The notes beneath the pieces are model-generated. The model did not search any database. It saw nothing but the letters and a program-made list of their open reading frames with translations, and was not told the origin of the DNA. A stretch of 64,000 nt of DNA from Begonia masoniana (lineage: Eukaryota; Streptophyta; Magnoliopsida; Cucurbitales; Begoniaceae). Below are positions 45,859 to 58,114 of this stretch, one piece after another. Location: the NCBI GenBank assembly GCA_022432975.1, contig CM039509.1:27183390-27247389 (forward strand). The letters run 5' to 3'. A program made the position numbers and the translations under genes. The first letter of the stretch is position 1; the number at the start of each line of letters is the position of its first letter.

Positions 45859-48071
45859 TGACAAGTATTTCAGCCGCACGGTGAGGGTGGCTAAGAGGAA
45901 CGAGTTTACGCAGCTGAAGCAGACAGGTTCAGTTGCTGATTATATTCGGAAGTTTGAGGCTTTATCACGATTTGCACCACGTCTTGTCAGCGACAATGAA
46001 GACAAAGTGCATCAATTTATGGAAGGGCTGAATTCGGAGATCATGATGAACATCATTGTGTCGGGTATTATAGACGTGCCCTATTCTGACATTGCAGCCA
46101 GAGCTCTGGACTTCGAGGCTGCCAAAGCGACTTGTGTTAGGACGATGGAGCCAGTTAAGGGCTTCTTCCTTGAGATTCGTCCTCAGTCTCAGAACCGAGA
46201 TTGGCAGACCAGAGCACCACAGCCCCAACAGCAGCAACTGAGGTGTAAAGAGGCCTCTAGAAGGAGGCAACGATCGAGGCAAGGGCAAGCAGGTACAGGG
46301 GACTTCTCAGATACCCTGGTGCCCTAAATGTCAGCGAGAGCATAGTGGAGAATGCTGGGTTGGCACTAACAAGTGTTATAGATGTGGTGAAGTCGGCCAT
46401 TACGTCAGGGATTATTCCAAAGCCCGGCCGTGATCAGTTGGGCGGAGATCAGAGGAGAGTCATGCCCAGGATTTTTGCCTTTATCGAGCCTGGTGATGTT
46501 GATGATGAGACTCAGCCTTCTGTGATAGCAGGTACTATATTGATTATGGGCGTAGCTGTATTTTCGCTGATAGACACTGGAGCTACGCATTCCTTTATTT
46601 CAACTGCTTGCATGGCTAGATTGGGATTAGCGTCTGAGTTAGCAGAGGTCGAGTATAAAGTGATGCTGCCTTCGGGAGAGCATATGCAGTCGGATCGTAT
46701 TCTCCTGGGCAATGTCGTCTCAGTGGGGGATGCTACCCTTTATGCTTGTCTGATAGTTCTGAGCATAGAGCGGTACGATCTTAACTTAGGGATGGACTGG
46801 CTGTCACAGCACTTCGCCACCATCAGATTGTCGATCTGGGATTGTGACCTTTCGACCCCCGGGTAAAGCAGAGTTTTCTTATCAGGCGATAAACCGATTG
46901 AGTGGGTTGCCTATTTCTTATTCAATGAAGGTCAACGAGCAGTTTAAAGGTGAGTGCTCTATTTATTTGGCCACTGTATTTGATACTCAGTTGCTCAGCG
47001 AATTAAAGCCGAGTGACATTCATATAGTCAGAGAATTCTCTGAGATCTTCCTTGATGATCTCCCTGGTTTACCACCAGACCGGGAGATTTAATTTGTGAT
47101 TGATGTTTATCCTAGTTCGGTGCCTGTGTCGAAGAATGCATATAGATTGGCGCCTGCTGCGTTGAAAGTGTTGAAATCTCAATTAGAGGAGTTGCAAGAC
47201 AAGGGTTTCATACGACACAGTTTTTCACCCTGGGGTGCGCCCGTTCTATTCGTCAAGAAGAAAGACAGGACCCTTAGGATGTGCGTGGACTACAGAGAGC
47301 TGAATAAGCTTACAGTGAAGAATAAGTACCCACTGCCCCGGATAGATGACATGTTTGATCAACTACAGGGTGCCCGAGTGTTTTCCAGGATTGACCTACG
47401 CTCGGGTTACTATCAGTTGAAGGTACGGAAGGAAGACATTCAGAAGACGGCGTTCTGAACAAGGTATGGGCAATATGAGTTCCTTGTCATGTCATTTGGA
47501 CTTACGAATGCCCCTGCAGCGTTTATGGACTTGATGAACCGAGTCTTCAAAGAGTACTTGGACCAGTTTGTTGTTGTTTTCATCGACGACATCTTAATCT
47601 ATTCAAAGATGAAGGGAGAACATGAGGAGCACTTGAGAATAGTTCTGAGGATTCTATGCCAGCACCAGTTGTATCCGAAGTTCTCTAAGTGCGAGTTTTG
47701 GTTTGATATGGTCAGTTTTCTTAGCCACATCGTATCAGAAGAATGGGGTTTCTATAGATCTGAGCAAAATTTAGGTGGTCAAAGATTGGCCACAGCCTAA
47801 GAACATGCGTGAGGTACGTGGATTTCTCGGATTAGCTGGCTACTATCGGAAAATTATAGAGGGATTTTCAAAGATTGCAGTTCCCCTCTCACGCTTGACT
47901 CAGAAGAATTAGAAGTTTGTATGGTCGGCTGCTTGTGACAATAGTTTTATGGAGTTGAAGCAGAAGTTGACCACAACTCCAGTGTTGACATTACCTGTTG
48001 AAGGTGATAAATTCAGTATATATTGCGATGCGTCCAGAGTTGGACTTGGATGCGTGCTTATGCAGGAAGGA
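45859..48071 (+). pseudogene. Element D gag-protease-RT, first part
   Basis: It starts abruptly at DKYFSRTVRVAKRNEF in gag. A frameshift near 46,240 leads to a disrupted knuckle. The protease is present (IDTGATHSF near 46,570), as is RT (FIDDILIYS near 47,582) and early RNase H (CDASR). Stops lie at about 47,090 and 47,456, with frameshifts near 46,825 and 47,740 and a TAG near 47,909. Interrupted by the TRIM at 48,072. Confidence 0.9.
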
Positions 48072-49606
48072 TGTAACGACCTCGTATCCCAGCAAGATAT
48101 TGTCCGCTCTGGGGATTGGGCCGCAGCCCAATATCCTCCCCTCACGGCTTTGTTTGGCGAGAACTTCCCGGAAGGTCACCCAACCTGGAATTGCTCTCGC
48201 CGAAGCACTTTTAACTTCGGAGTTCTTATGGGATCCGTTATCAATTGTGCTTTAAAACGCGTCTTGCTAACTTGGGAGGGTCTCTTTACATATGTTTCAT
48301 TTCCATATACTTCCCCAACCGATGTGAAATTGTGACAACCCCCTCTCTACGACCCGGGATTCGCCTATACTCGAGTCCGGGATTCGCCTACACTCGGCTT
48401 AGGTCCCGAGGTTTGTCCCACAACCCGAGGTTTGCCTCGCAGTCGTACTCATACGTGCACATTTGGGTCATCACAATCACCCCCCCTCGGGGGCCCAACG
48501 TCCACGTTGGCCACATTTCTGGTTGGGTACAGGCTCTGATACCATTTGTAACGACCCCGTATCCCAGCAAGATATTGTCCGCTCTGGGGATTGGGCCGCA
48601 GCTGTAACAACCCGGCCCCCGTAACCCGAGGGTTTACACCGAGCTGTGCGATTTTTACACCGCCACGTGGCTTCCTTTTCTGTTCACCACGTGTACTCAC
48701 AGAACTTTCCCCTCCCTGTAGGTTATTTTTGCCTTCCTCCCCACTCGAACCCAAGACCTCAGGGTTAAGTACCTGGGCTACAAGTGAGGAGTACCACTTG
48801 AGCCCAATATCCTCCCCTCACGGCTTTGTTTGGCGAGAACTTCCCGGAAGGTCACCCAACTTGGAATTGCTCTCGCCGAAGCACTTTTAACTTCGGAGTT
48901 CTTATGGGATCCATTGTCAATTGTGCTCCAAAACGCGTCTTGCTAACTTGGGAGGCTCTCTTTACATATGTTTCATTTCCACATACTTCCCCAAGCGATG
49001 TAGTATTGTGACGACCCCCTCTTTACGACCAGGGATTCGCCTATACTCGAGTCCGGGATTCGCCAACACTCGGCTTAGGTCCCGAGGTTTGCCCCGCAAC
49101 TCGAGGTTTGCCCCGCAGTCGTACACATACGTTCACATTCGGGTCATCACAATCACCCCCCTCGGGGGCCCAACGTCCTCGTTGGCCACATTTCCGGTTG
49201 GGTACAGGCTCTGATACCATTTATAACGACCCCCTATCCCAGCAAGATATTGTCCGCTCTGGGGATTGGGCCGTAGCCCAATATCCTCCCCTCACGGCTT
49301 TGTTTGGCTAGAACTTCCCGGAAGGTCACCAAACCTGGAATTGCTCTCGCCGAAGCACTTTTAACTTCGTAGTTCTTATGGGATCCGTTGTCAATTGTAC
49401 TCCAAAACGCGTCTTACTAACTTGGGAGGGTCTCTTTATATATGTTTCATTTCCACATACTTTCCCAAGCGATGTGGTATTGTGACGACCCCCTCTTTAC
49501 GACCCGGGATTCGCCTATACTCGAGTCAGGGATTCGCCTACACTCGGCTTAGGTCCCGAGGTTTGCCCCGCAGTCGTACACATACGTTCACATTCGGGTC
49601 ATCACA
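48072..49606 (-). mobile_element. TRIM element with three LTRs and two internal domains
   Basis: The structure is LTR-internal-LTR-internal-LTR: LTRs at 48,072-48,475 (404 bp), 48,547-49,151 (404 bp plus a SINE) and 49,222-49,606 (385 bp, 19-bp deletion), with internals of 71 and 70 bp. Each internal holds, on the minus strand, a TGGTATCAGAGCC primer site (48,532-48,544; 49,207-49,219) and a GGGGGGT-type polypurine tract. LTR ends read TGTAACGACC and GGGTCATCACA on the plus strand. Perfect AAGGA duplications flank the whole array (48,067-48,071; 49,607-49,611). It encodes no protein. The third LTR starts TATAACG, a TG-to-TA mutation. Confidence 0.93.
48603..48800 (-). mobile_element. tRNA-derived SINE inside the middle TRIM LTR
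   Basis: About 200 bp absent from the other two LTRs interrupts GGGCCGCAG|CCCAATATCC. Read on the minus strand it starts with a box-A-like GCTCAAGTGGTA and, about 40 nt on, a box B GGTTCGAGTGG (complement of 48,741-48,751), the layout of a Pol III tRNA-type promoter. It ends GGGTTGTTACA. The flanking duplication is only about 3 bp (AGC), short for a SINE, so the family is unproven. Confidence 0.6.
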
Positions 49607-49611
49607 AAGGA

Positions 49612-49878
49612 AGGGTGATTGCTTATGCTTCTAGACAGCTGAAGCCGTATGAGCAGAATTATCCTACACATGATTTGGAGTTAGCAGTCGTGGTCTTCGC
49701 ACTGAAGATTTGGAGACATTATTTATATGGGCAGCAGTGCGAGATATTTTCTGACCACAAAAGCTTGAAGTACTTATTCACACAGAAGGAACTTAATATG
49801 TGGCAGAGAAGGTGGCTCGAGTTCGTCAAAGGTTATGAGTTTGAGATCAAGTACCATCCAGGAAAGGCGAACAAGGTC
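49612..49878 (+). pseudogene. Element D RNase H, middle part
   Basis: RNase H resumes after the TRIM ([17 protein letters not shown] to YHPGKANKV) and is interrupted at 49,879 by solo LTR J. Joining across the TRIM with one AAGGA copy keeps the frame. Confidence 0.92.
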
Positions 49879-50228
49879 TGTAACGACCCGGGGAGGATCG
49901 TCACGAAACTCATGATTTTACATAAAACTTTAACTCATATTTGAACTCTTTTCTCCTTCTTTTTTTTTATAACAGTATACCTAACAGGCTTAAAGACTTC
50001 AACTTAATGGTTGGAAAGTTAGTCTCTCGTACATGCTTCCAATCGACGTAGAAGTTGCATGGGTCTGCATGCATCAAAAGATAGACATTGCATCTTCCGG
50101 TGGCTTACAAGCTCTATATCATCCGATCACTAAACGACAAATTATCACTTACATCATCCGGCGAGGAAATATACCTCATCTTCCGGTGAGATAGGGAAAC
50201 ATCATCCGATGGGCATGTGCTCCCCACG

Positions 50229-51728
50229 CTAGACGACAAAATAACACTTTCATCATCCGATGGCTAACACTCTACATCTGCCGATCGCTAGACGACAAAA
50301 TAACACTTTCATCATCCGATGGCTAACACTCTACATCTGCCGATCGCTAGACGACAAAATAACACTTTCATCATCCGATGGCTAACACTCTACATCTGCC
50401 GATCGCTAGACGACAAAATAACACTTTCATCATCCGATGGCTAACACTCTACATCTGCCGATCGCTAGACGACAAAATAACACTTTCATCATCCGATGGC
50501 TAACACTCTACATCTGCCGATCGCTAGACGACAAAATAACACTTTCATCATCCGATGGCTAACACTCTACATCTGCCGATCGCTAGACGACAAAATAACA
50601 CTTTCATCATCCGATGGCTAACACTCTACATCTGCCGATCGCTAGACGACAAAATAACACTTTCATCATCCGATGGCTAACACTCTACATCTGCCGATCG
50701 CTAGACGACAAAATAACACTTTCATCATCCGATGGCTAACACTCTACATCTGCCGATCGCTAGACGACAAAATAACACTTTCATCATCCGATGGCTAACA
50801 CTCTACATCTGCCGATCGCTAGACGACAAAATAACACTTTCATCATCCGATGGCTAACACTCTACATCTGCCGATCGCTAGACGACAAAATAACACTTTC
50901 ATCATCCGATGGCTAACACTCTACATCTGCCGATCGCTAGACGACAAAATAACACTTTCATCATCCGATGGCTAACACTCTACATCTGCCGATCGCTAGA
51001 CGACAAAATAACACTTTCATCATCCGATGGCTAACACTCTACATCTGCCGATCGCTAGACGACAAAATAACACTTTCATCATCCGATGGCTAACACTCTA
51101 CATCTGCCGATCGCTAGACGACAAAATAACACTTTCATCATCCGATGGCTAACACTCTACATCTGCCGATCGCTAGACGACAAAATAACACTTTCATCAT
51201 CCGATGGCTAACACTCTACATCTGCCGATCGCTAGACGACAAAATAACACTTTCATCATCCGATGGCTAACACTCTACATCTGCCGATCGCTAGACGACA
51301 AAATAACACTTTCATCATCCGATGGCTAACACTCTACATCTGCCGATCGCTAGACGACAAAATAACACTTTCATCATCCGATGGCTAACACTCTACATCT
51401 GCCGATCGCTAGACGACAAAATAACACTTTCATCATCCGATGGCTAACACTCTACATCTGCCGATCGCTAGACGACAAAATAACACTTTCATCATCCGAT
51501 GGCTAACACTCTACATCTGCCGATCGCTAGACGACAAAATAACACTTTCATCATCCGATGGCTAACACTCTACATCTGCCGATCGCTAGACGACAAAATA
51601 ACACTTTCATCATCCGATGGCTAACACTCTACATCTGCCGATCGCTAGACGACAAAATAACACTTTCATCATCCGATGGCTAACACTCTACATCTGCCGA
51701 TCGCTAGACGACAAAATAACACTTTCAT
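50229..51728 (-). repeat. Perfect 59-bp minisatellite, about 25.4 copies
   Basis: The unit begins CTAGACGACAAAATAACAC and contains CATCATCCGATGG and CATCTGCCGATCG. Each 60-base line shifts by exactly one base, showing a strict 59-bp period, and I see no substitution between units. A 61-bp version (TTAAAC for TAAC) occurs about 2.7 times in E's LTR at 58,550-58,730. It has no spacers, so it is not CRISPR. Confidence 0.97.
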
Positions 51729-52019
51729 ATCCCCAAACCTTAACCTGAAAATTATAAACTCTAATAAGTGAAACCATATCTCATACAAGATACACGTAGA
51801 GGAAGGCTTAAGCAAAACAGACCATTCAATGATCCTTAAAATCGTAACAGACTCTGAAGTCAAACCATTAAAAATCTGAATCTCCTTGTATAAGTAAACT
51901 CTATTCTACTTAGCCATCTGTTTATCATAAACTTCTCTGACTTACTATGGGTATAACAAGGGAACTTGATCGCCTATCTAGCCTTCACTGTCACACTGAG
52001 CATCCTCCAGCAACCAAGC

Positions 52020-52875
52020 TTAGACATCTTCATTGACCTTGACTTCCTCACCTGAAAACTCGTCACCTACATCATAAGGTTTAAACTATAAGCCTAATGC
52101 TTAGTAAGGAATGCAATACTAACATGGATGCATGAATGCATAATTTGGGAAAATCACATGCTCATAAGTCTTTTCTTGTTCATGTCTTTGCTCGTAATCA
52201 TCATTCATAGTCATGGATAAAAATCATCATTCATAATCATTGATCATATTCATCATTCATAATCATTGATCATATTCATCATTCATAGTCATTGATCATA
52301 TTCATCATTCATAGTCATTGGTCATATTCATCATTCATAGTCATTGATCATATTCTTTATTTAGGTTGTGTGGATCAAGAGAGGATTTGTGCCGGTAAAG
52401 GAGGTTCGACATTGAGTTTGATCTTGTTCCCTACTGCGGGTCATATTCATATGTCCTTCTTTGGACTGTGACATACGCCGAACCGCCCCCAAGCCTCACT
52501 TAATCCACGTTGCATAAATCTTATACATATACATATATACATGCTTATCTTGTTCATGGAAAACATGCGTTAAAAATTTTCTTATGCGTGAGAAACATTC
52601 ATGATGCATGAACATGAGAGCTTTTAACTCCTCAAACTGTGACAAGGATCATACCAGAGCAGACAACTTCACATTCACTAACAGGTCATCACATGGTGTA
52701 ACTTGCAACATACATAAATCCTTCAAGCGCAGACAAGCTCATAATTATAAGGTAAACATTAGACATCTCAACCTAGTACTCCCACGATGTAGGGCTCTAT
52801 TAGCCGGAAATCTTAATACATTCACTTACCTGGTCTCCTTAGCACTTGAGCTCACTTCTCTTCAAACTTCTTCAC
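52020..52875 (-). other. Putative spliced leader blocks in LTR J
   Basis: Read on the minus strand, the mini-exon is 52,875-52,830 (46 nt; TTTAG before, CCAG|GTAAGTG after). The third block runs from 52,066 to TAA at 52,022-52,020 (SGEEVKVNEDV). The mini-exon has an in-frame TGA in J but is open in E. Finding the layout on the opposite strand argues against a strand-composition artefact. Confidence 0.45.
52199..52345 (+). repeat. CATTCATAGTCATTGATCATATT repeats in LTR J
   Basis: About five imperfect units of roughly 30 bp, built on ATCATTCATA and TCATTGATCATATT, lie in the part corresponding to intron 2. Confidence 0.8.
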
Positions 52876-53534
52876 CTAAACATTTACATTGCAGTAGTTA
52901 AAACAAAATCCTAGTAGTTCAAATCTCGAGTTATCCTAAGATCTAATAGCTAAGAGTCCTTCCCGAGTCCTTAGTTTAATACTCAATGTAACCCGAAATC
53001 CCAAAACAAAAACAGACGGATTTGATAATGATAACTCAGGGTTGGTTGTTTTAGATGTCCAGAATCGATTCGGAATGACATTACCTATCTCGGGTTTCAA
53101 AATGTTCTTATTAATATTCGGCCTTTGAAGGATCCAAACTTCAATACAGAGCTGGAAAACTGGGCTAATAAACTAACAGATAACCACATTGGTAAACCCG
53201 TACCTCGAGCACAAAGTAGCCGAGAAGTAGCAAGGAAACCGATCGCCGAAGGAGGGATTTCCAGCTGACAGAGAGCAAGAGCTTGGGAGAGAAGAAATCG
53301 CCGGAAGTTGGGGATGTCGGCTACAGTGGTTTAAATGAGGTTTGAATCCTTTCCTTTTTCTTTAAATACAGGCCTCAATGCTTCATTATTACAACTTTGC
53401 CACTCAACCTAGTTTAGATCCACATGTAATTAATTATTCTTGGTATAAGTCCTAAACTGTAAAGATTAAATATTTATGACCGTTAGTACAGTTAAGAAAA
53501 TCACCTGGCCGTTGACTTCGGGTGTTACAAGGTC

Positions 53535-53719
53535 GTTGATGCTTTAAGCCGAATGTCTTCTGCGAGTCAGCCTTCACTTGCAGCGATGTCGACTACATTA
53601 CAGTCTGAGATTGAGAGGTTCGATGTGGAGATAGTGGCAGAGTTGTCCAATATGCTCACCAACATTTCTCTCAGACCGACTATTCTAGATAAAATCTGTG
53701 AAGCTCAGCAGAATGATAT
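53535..53719 (+). pseudogene. Element D RNase H-integrase linker, third part
   Basis: Resumes at VVDALSRM and continues through the linker (SLAAMSTTLQSEIERFD to EAQQND), with no stop in the piece, then is cut at 53,720 by element E. GATAT (53,715-53,719) is E's presumptive left duplication. D's integrase and 3' LTR are beyond the window. Confidence 0.9.
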
Positions 53720-53893
53720 TGTAGAGACCCCAAAAGGATCGTCACATAATCCGTATCTTTCTTAATCATTTAATCCTTATTACTCACACATGATTCATTA
53801 TTAACAGTGTATTTCTTTTTTTTGAACATAATTTAACTCAAGATGTCATATGCGATTTGCTAAGCCTCAATCGGCAAAGGAAAACATTACATA

Positions 53894-56800
53894 TGTAATA
53901 TCCGGCTTGTACGGATTTCTGATATAATATATTTTATTGATATTTTAATAGAATGTGACATTTTTGGTAAATATGTCAAATCAAGTCCGTTTTACGAAAA
54001 GAAAGCGTCATTATGATCCTGACAACTAATTGGAATTTTAAGGAAATTATGGGAATTTTTGGTGATTAACCGCTATATTCCGAGTAATTATCTCTATGGT
54101 AATATAAATGACGTTTTAGTAAAAATAACAAATGGGGTCCAAATGGAAAACAGACAGTTTTGATAAAGCCCTGACGACGAATATGAGTTATTGGCAAAAT
54201 ATGGAATTTTCGAGAATCCAGATCGTTGGACGATTAACGAAACGAAGGACGAAACAAATAGAATTAAGTAAGAAGGGCAAAATGGTAATTTGCAAAATAA
54301 TTATATTAAAACATCACAAATTCCTTCATTTCCCCTCACTTCTCTCTTTCTCTCCTTTTCTTCTCGGCTACCCACGAACAGAGAGCAATTTCTCTCTCGG
54401 CCGCCGGCGTGTTTCCTCCGTTCCGACTCCGTTCAAGCTCTGTTTCTCCTCCGTCCTTCACGTTTTCTTCCTCTCTCGCTACCCTCGGTATGTAGCTTTA
54501 GTCTTCGGTCGTTTATTTCGAGTTTTGGTTCGATTTAGGGTTAGGGTTTAAATTAAGTTTTCCGTTAAAAACGCGATTTAGGCTTCGTAATTAATAGGTT
54601 AGCTATGATTAAGTATGTATTGAACGTATTTGACGTTATCGGACGAAGATAAATCGATTTGTGAAAAAGTTTAAAAATCCGAGAATTTTAGGGTTTTCGG
54701 AAAAAGTTCGATTGCTCGATGAATTAGCTTAATAAATCGAATTAAAGCATTCAGGAAATATCTTTAGTAAGGTTTGGTTAATTTGGGACGTAATAGATTA
54801 ATTCGGTTTTAACGGGCAAACTATCGTGTTTTACCTCAGGACACGGGGGCGATCCAGTGGACGAAGCTTGAGAATACAGCGCGCTCAAGGTACGTTCTCG
54901 TGATGTGGCTTGACGAAAGGTCTCACATACTCGCGTTTGTAGTCAAGGATCCTGACGGGTTCCTGGTTTCGTTGTTAGTTTGGATAGAAGGTTATGGTTA
55001 TAGGGTATGTTGTAATTTGTCGTATTGATTGTATGTTGTTTGTTTACTTTCCGCTGAATTAACTGTCATGCATCACGTATTTCAAATGGCATAGAAAATG
55101 AATTTCGCACGTGTTTTAAGGGAAAGAAATGACCTCTGTAATTCATGTAGTAATCTGTATCTGAATCTGTATCTGTTTCTGTATCTGAAAGGAATGAAAA
55201 TGAATCTGTAATCTGAATCTGTATCTGAATCTGTATCTGTTTCTGTATCTGAAAGGAATGAAAATGAATCTGTAATCTGAATCTGTATCTGAATCTGTAT
55301 CTGTTTCTGTATCTGAAAGGAATGAAAATGAATCTGTAATCTGAATCTGTATCTGAAAGGAATGAAAATGAATCTGTAATCTGAATCTGTATCTGAATCT
55401 GTATCTGTTCTGTATCTGAAAGGAATGAAAATGAATCTGTAATCTGAATCTGTATCTGTTTCTGTATCTGAAAGGAATGAAAATGAATCTGTAATCTGAA
55501 TCTGTATCTGTTTCTGTATCTGAAAGGAATGAAAATGAATCTGTATCTGAATCTGTATCTGAATCTGTATCTGTTCTGTATCTGAAAGGAATGAAAATGA
55601 ATCTGTAATCTGAATCTGTATCTGTTTCTGTATCTGAAAGGAATGAAAATGTATCTGAATATGAATCTGTATCTGTTTCTGTATCTGAAAGGAATGAAAA
55701 TGAATCTGTAATCTGAATCTGTATCTGTTTCTGTATCTGAAAGGAATGAAAATGAATCTGTAATCTGAATCTGTATCTGTTTCTGTATCTGAAAGGAATG
55801 AAAATGAATCTGTAATCTGAATCTGTATCTGTTTCTGTATCTGAAAGGAATGAAAATGAATCTGTAATCTGAATCTGTATCTGAATCTGTATCTGTTTCT
55901 GTATCTGAAAGGAATGAAAATGAATCTGTAATCTGAATCTGTATCTGAAAGGAATGAAAATGAATCTGTATCTGTTTCTGTATCTGAAAGGAATGAAAAT
56001 GAATCTGTATCTGTTTCTGTATCTGAAAGGAATGAAAATGAATCTGTATCTGTTTCTGTATCTGAAAGGAATGAAAATGAATCTGTATCTGAAAGGAATG
56101 AAAATGAATCTGTAATCTGAATCTGTATCTGTTTCTGTATCTGAAAGGAATGAAAATGAATCTGTAATCTGAATCTGTATCTGAATCTGTATCTGTTTCT
56201 GTATCTGAAAGGAATGAAAATGAATCTGTAATCTGAATCTGTATCTGAATCTGTATCTGAATCTGTATCTGTTTCTGTATCTGAAAGGAATGAAAATGAA
56301 TCTGTAATCTGAATCTGTATCTGTTTCTGTATCTGAAAGGAATGAAAATGAATCTGTAATCTGAATCTGTATCTGTTTCTGTATCTGAAAGGAATGAAAA
56401 TGAATCTGTATCTGTTTCTGTATCTGAAAGGAATGAAAATGAATCTGTAATCTGAATCTGTATCTGTTTCTGTATCTGAAAGGAATGAAAATGAATCTGT
56501 AATCTGAATCTGTATCTGTTTCTGTATCTGAAAGGAATGAAATGAATCTGTATCTGTTTCTGTATCTGAAAGGAATGAAATGAATCTGTAATCTGAATCT
56601 GTATCTGTTTCTGTATCTGAAAGGAATGAAATGAATCTGTAATCTGAATCTGTATCTGTTTCTGTATCTGAAAGGAATGAAATGAATCTGTAATCTGAAT
56701 CTGTATCTGTTTCTGTATCTGAAAGGAATGAAATGAATCTGTAATCTGAATCTGTATCTGTTTCTGTATCTGAAAGGAATGAAATGAATCTGTAATCTGA

Positions 56801-58114
56801 ATCTGTATCTGTTTCTGTATCTGAAAGGAATGAAATGAATCTGTATCTGTTTCTGTATCTGAAAGGAATGAAATGAATCTGTATCTGTTTCTGTATCTGA
56901 AAGGAATGAAATGAATCTGTAATCTGAATCTGTATCTGTTTCTGTATCTGAAAGGAATGAAATGAATCTGTAATCTGAATCTGTATCTGTTTCTGTATCT
57001 GAAAGGAATGAAATGAATCTGTAATCTGAATCTGTATCTGTTTCTGTATCTGAAAGGAATGAAATGAATCTGTATCTGTTTCTGTATCTGAAAGGAATGA
57101 AATGAATCTGTATCTGAAAGGAATGAAATGAATCTGTAATCTGAATCTGTATCTGTTTCTGTATCTGAAAGGAATGAAATGAATCTGTATCTGAAAGGAA
57201 TGAAATGAATCTGTATCTGTTTCTGTATCTGAAAGGAATGAAATGAATCTGTAATCTGAATCTGTATCTGTTTCTGTATCTGAAAGGAATGAAATGAATC
57301 TGTAATCTGAATCTGTATCTGTTTCTGTATCTGAAAGGAATGAAATGAATCTGTATCTGTTTCTGTATCTGAAAGGAATGAAATGAATCTGTAATCTGAA
57401 TCTGTATCTGTTTCTGTATCTGAAAGGAATGAAATGAATCTGTAATCTGAATCTGTATCTGTTTCTGTATCTGAAAGGAATGAAATGAATCTGTAATCTG
57501 AATCTGTATCTGTTTCTGTATCTGAAAGGAATGAAATGAATCTGTAATCTGAATCTGTATCTGTTTCTGTATCTGAAAGGAATGAAATGAATCTGTAATC
57601 TGAATCTGTATCTGTTTCTGTATCTGAAAGGAATGAAATGAATCTGTAATCTGAATCTGTATCTGTTTCTGTATCTGAAAGGAATGAAATGAATCTGTAA
57701 TCTGAATCTGTATCTGTTTCTGTATCTGAAAGGAATCGAGACAGGTTATTGCCCTGGAAATCCATTCCAGAGATGATGCGCTGGAGCAGCGAGCGGCACA
57801 TGCGCGACTGGTCGCTGCACACCAGCAGGCAGCGATGTCGCGCAAGCGCTACCAAGCGCTATGCTAGAGGGCAGAATTCCGATTCTGCCCTCCCTTCTTC
57901 TCTTTGTTTAAAGTTTTAAAAAGTTTTTAAGTTTTAATATTTATTAAAGGTATGTTTTAAATGCTTTTAAAGTTCAGTTCTAATTCCGATTTCAGTTCCG
58001 ATTTCAACCTCAGTTTAGATTACACAGTAAGTTTTATTTAAAGAATAGAAAAGTAAAAAATTATAAAATGAAAAATTTATACGGGTAAGTGGGTACGGAC
58101 ATAGGGGTGTTACA
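53894..58114 (+). mobile_element. Solo LTR K in E's LTR
   Basis: This 4221-bp LTR (TGTAATATCCGGC...GGGTGTTACA) has perfect ACATA duplications (53,889-53,893; 58,115-58,119). It has no primer site or internal domain. It contains a mini-exon at 54,840-54,889 (50 nt, CCTCAG before and GTACG after, so frame-broken), a long minisatellite, a weak CTGGAAATCCATTCCAG hairpin at about 57,752-57,768, and a GCGAGCGGC block up to about 57,860. Confidence 0.95.
55152..57736 (+). repeat. Complex 51/52-bp minisatellite in LTR K, about 50 units
   Basis: Units combine AATCTGTAATCTG, TGTATCTGTTTCTG and TATCTGAAAGGAATGAAA. The left part (to ~56,533) uses GAATGAAAATG (52 bp). The right part uses GAATGAAATG (51 bp). 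Some units gain or lose 12-bp TGTATCTGAATC blocks. Because 51 is a multiple of three and the complement lacks stops, this makes 900- and 929-codon overlapping minus-strand frames that are not genes. Confidence 0.97.

Larger units (their letters stand above)
49879..53529 (-). mobile_element. Solo LTR J (minus strand) in element D
   Basis: On the plus strand it begins TGTAACGACCCGG and ends CGGGTGTTACA. Its reverse complement therefore begins TGTAACACCCG and ends GGGTCGTTACA like the other LTRs. Perfect AGGTC duplications flank it (49,874-49,878; 53,530-53,534). Of its 3651 bp, 1.5 kb is a minisatellite. It belongs to the same family as E's LTR. Confidence 0.94.

Noticed and set aside
48005..49634. 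Many 60-130-codon frames across the TRIM
   Set aside because: They cross LTR, primer-site and SINE boundaries and recur because the LTR is repeated; TRIMs are non-coding.
50229..51728. CRISPR-like regular array
   Set aside because: The 59-bp units are wholly identical with no variable spacers, there are no cas genes, and the sequence is plant nuclear DNA.
55066..57855. Overlapping 929- and 900-codon minus-strand frames with SDTETDTDSDYRF-like repeats
   Set aside because: They are translations of the 51/52-bp minisatellite in solo LTR K. Two phases are open at once, units of 52 bp shift the phase, and no unique domain or promoter exists.
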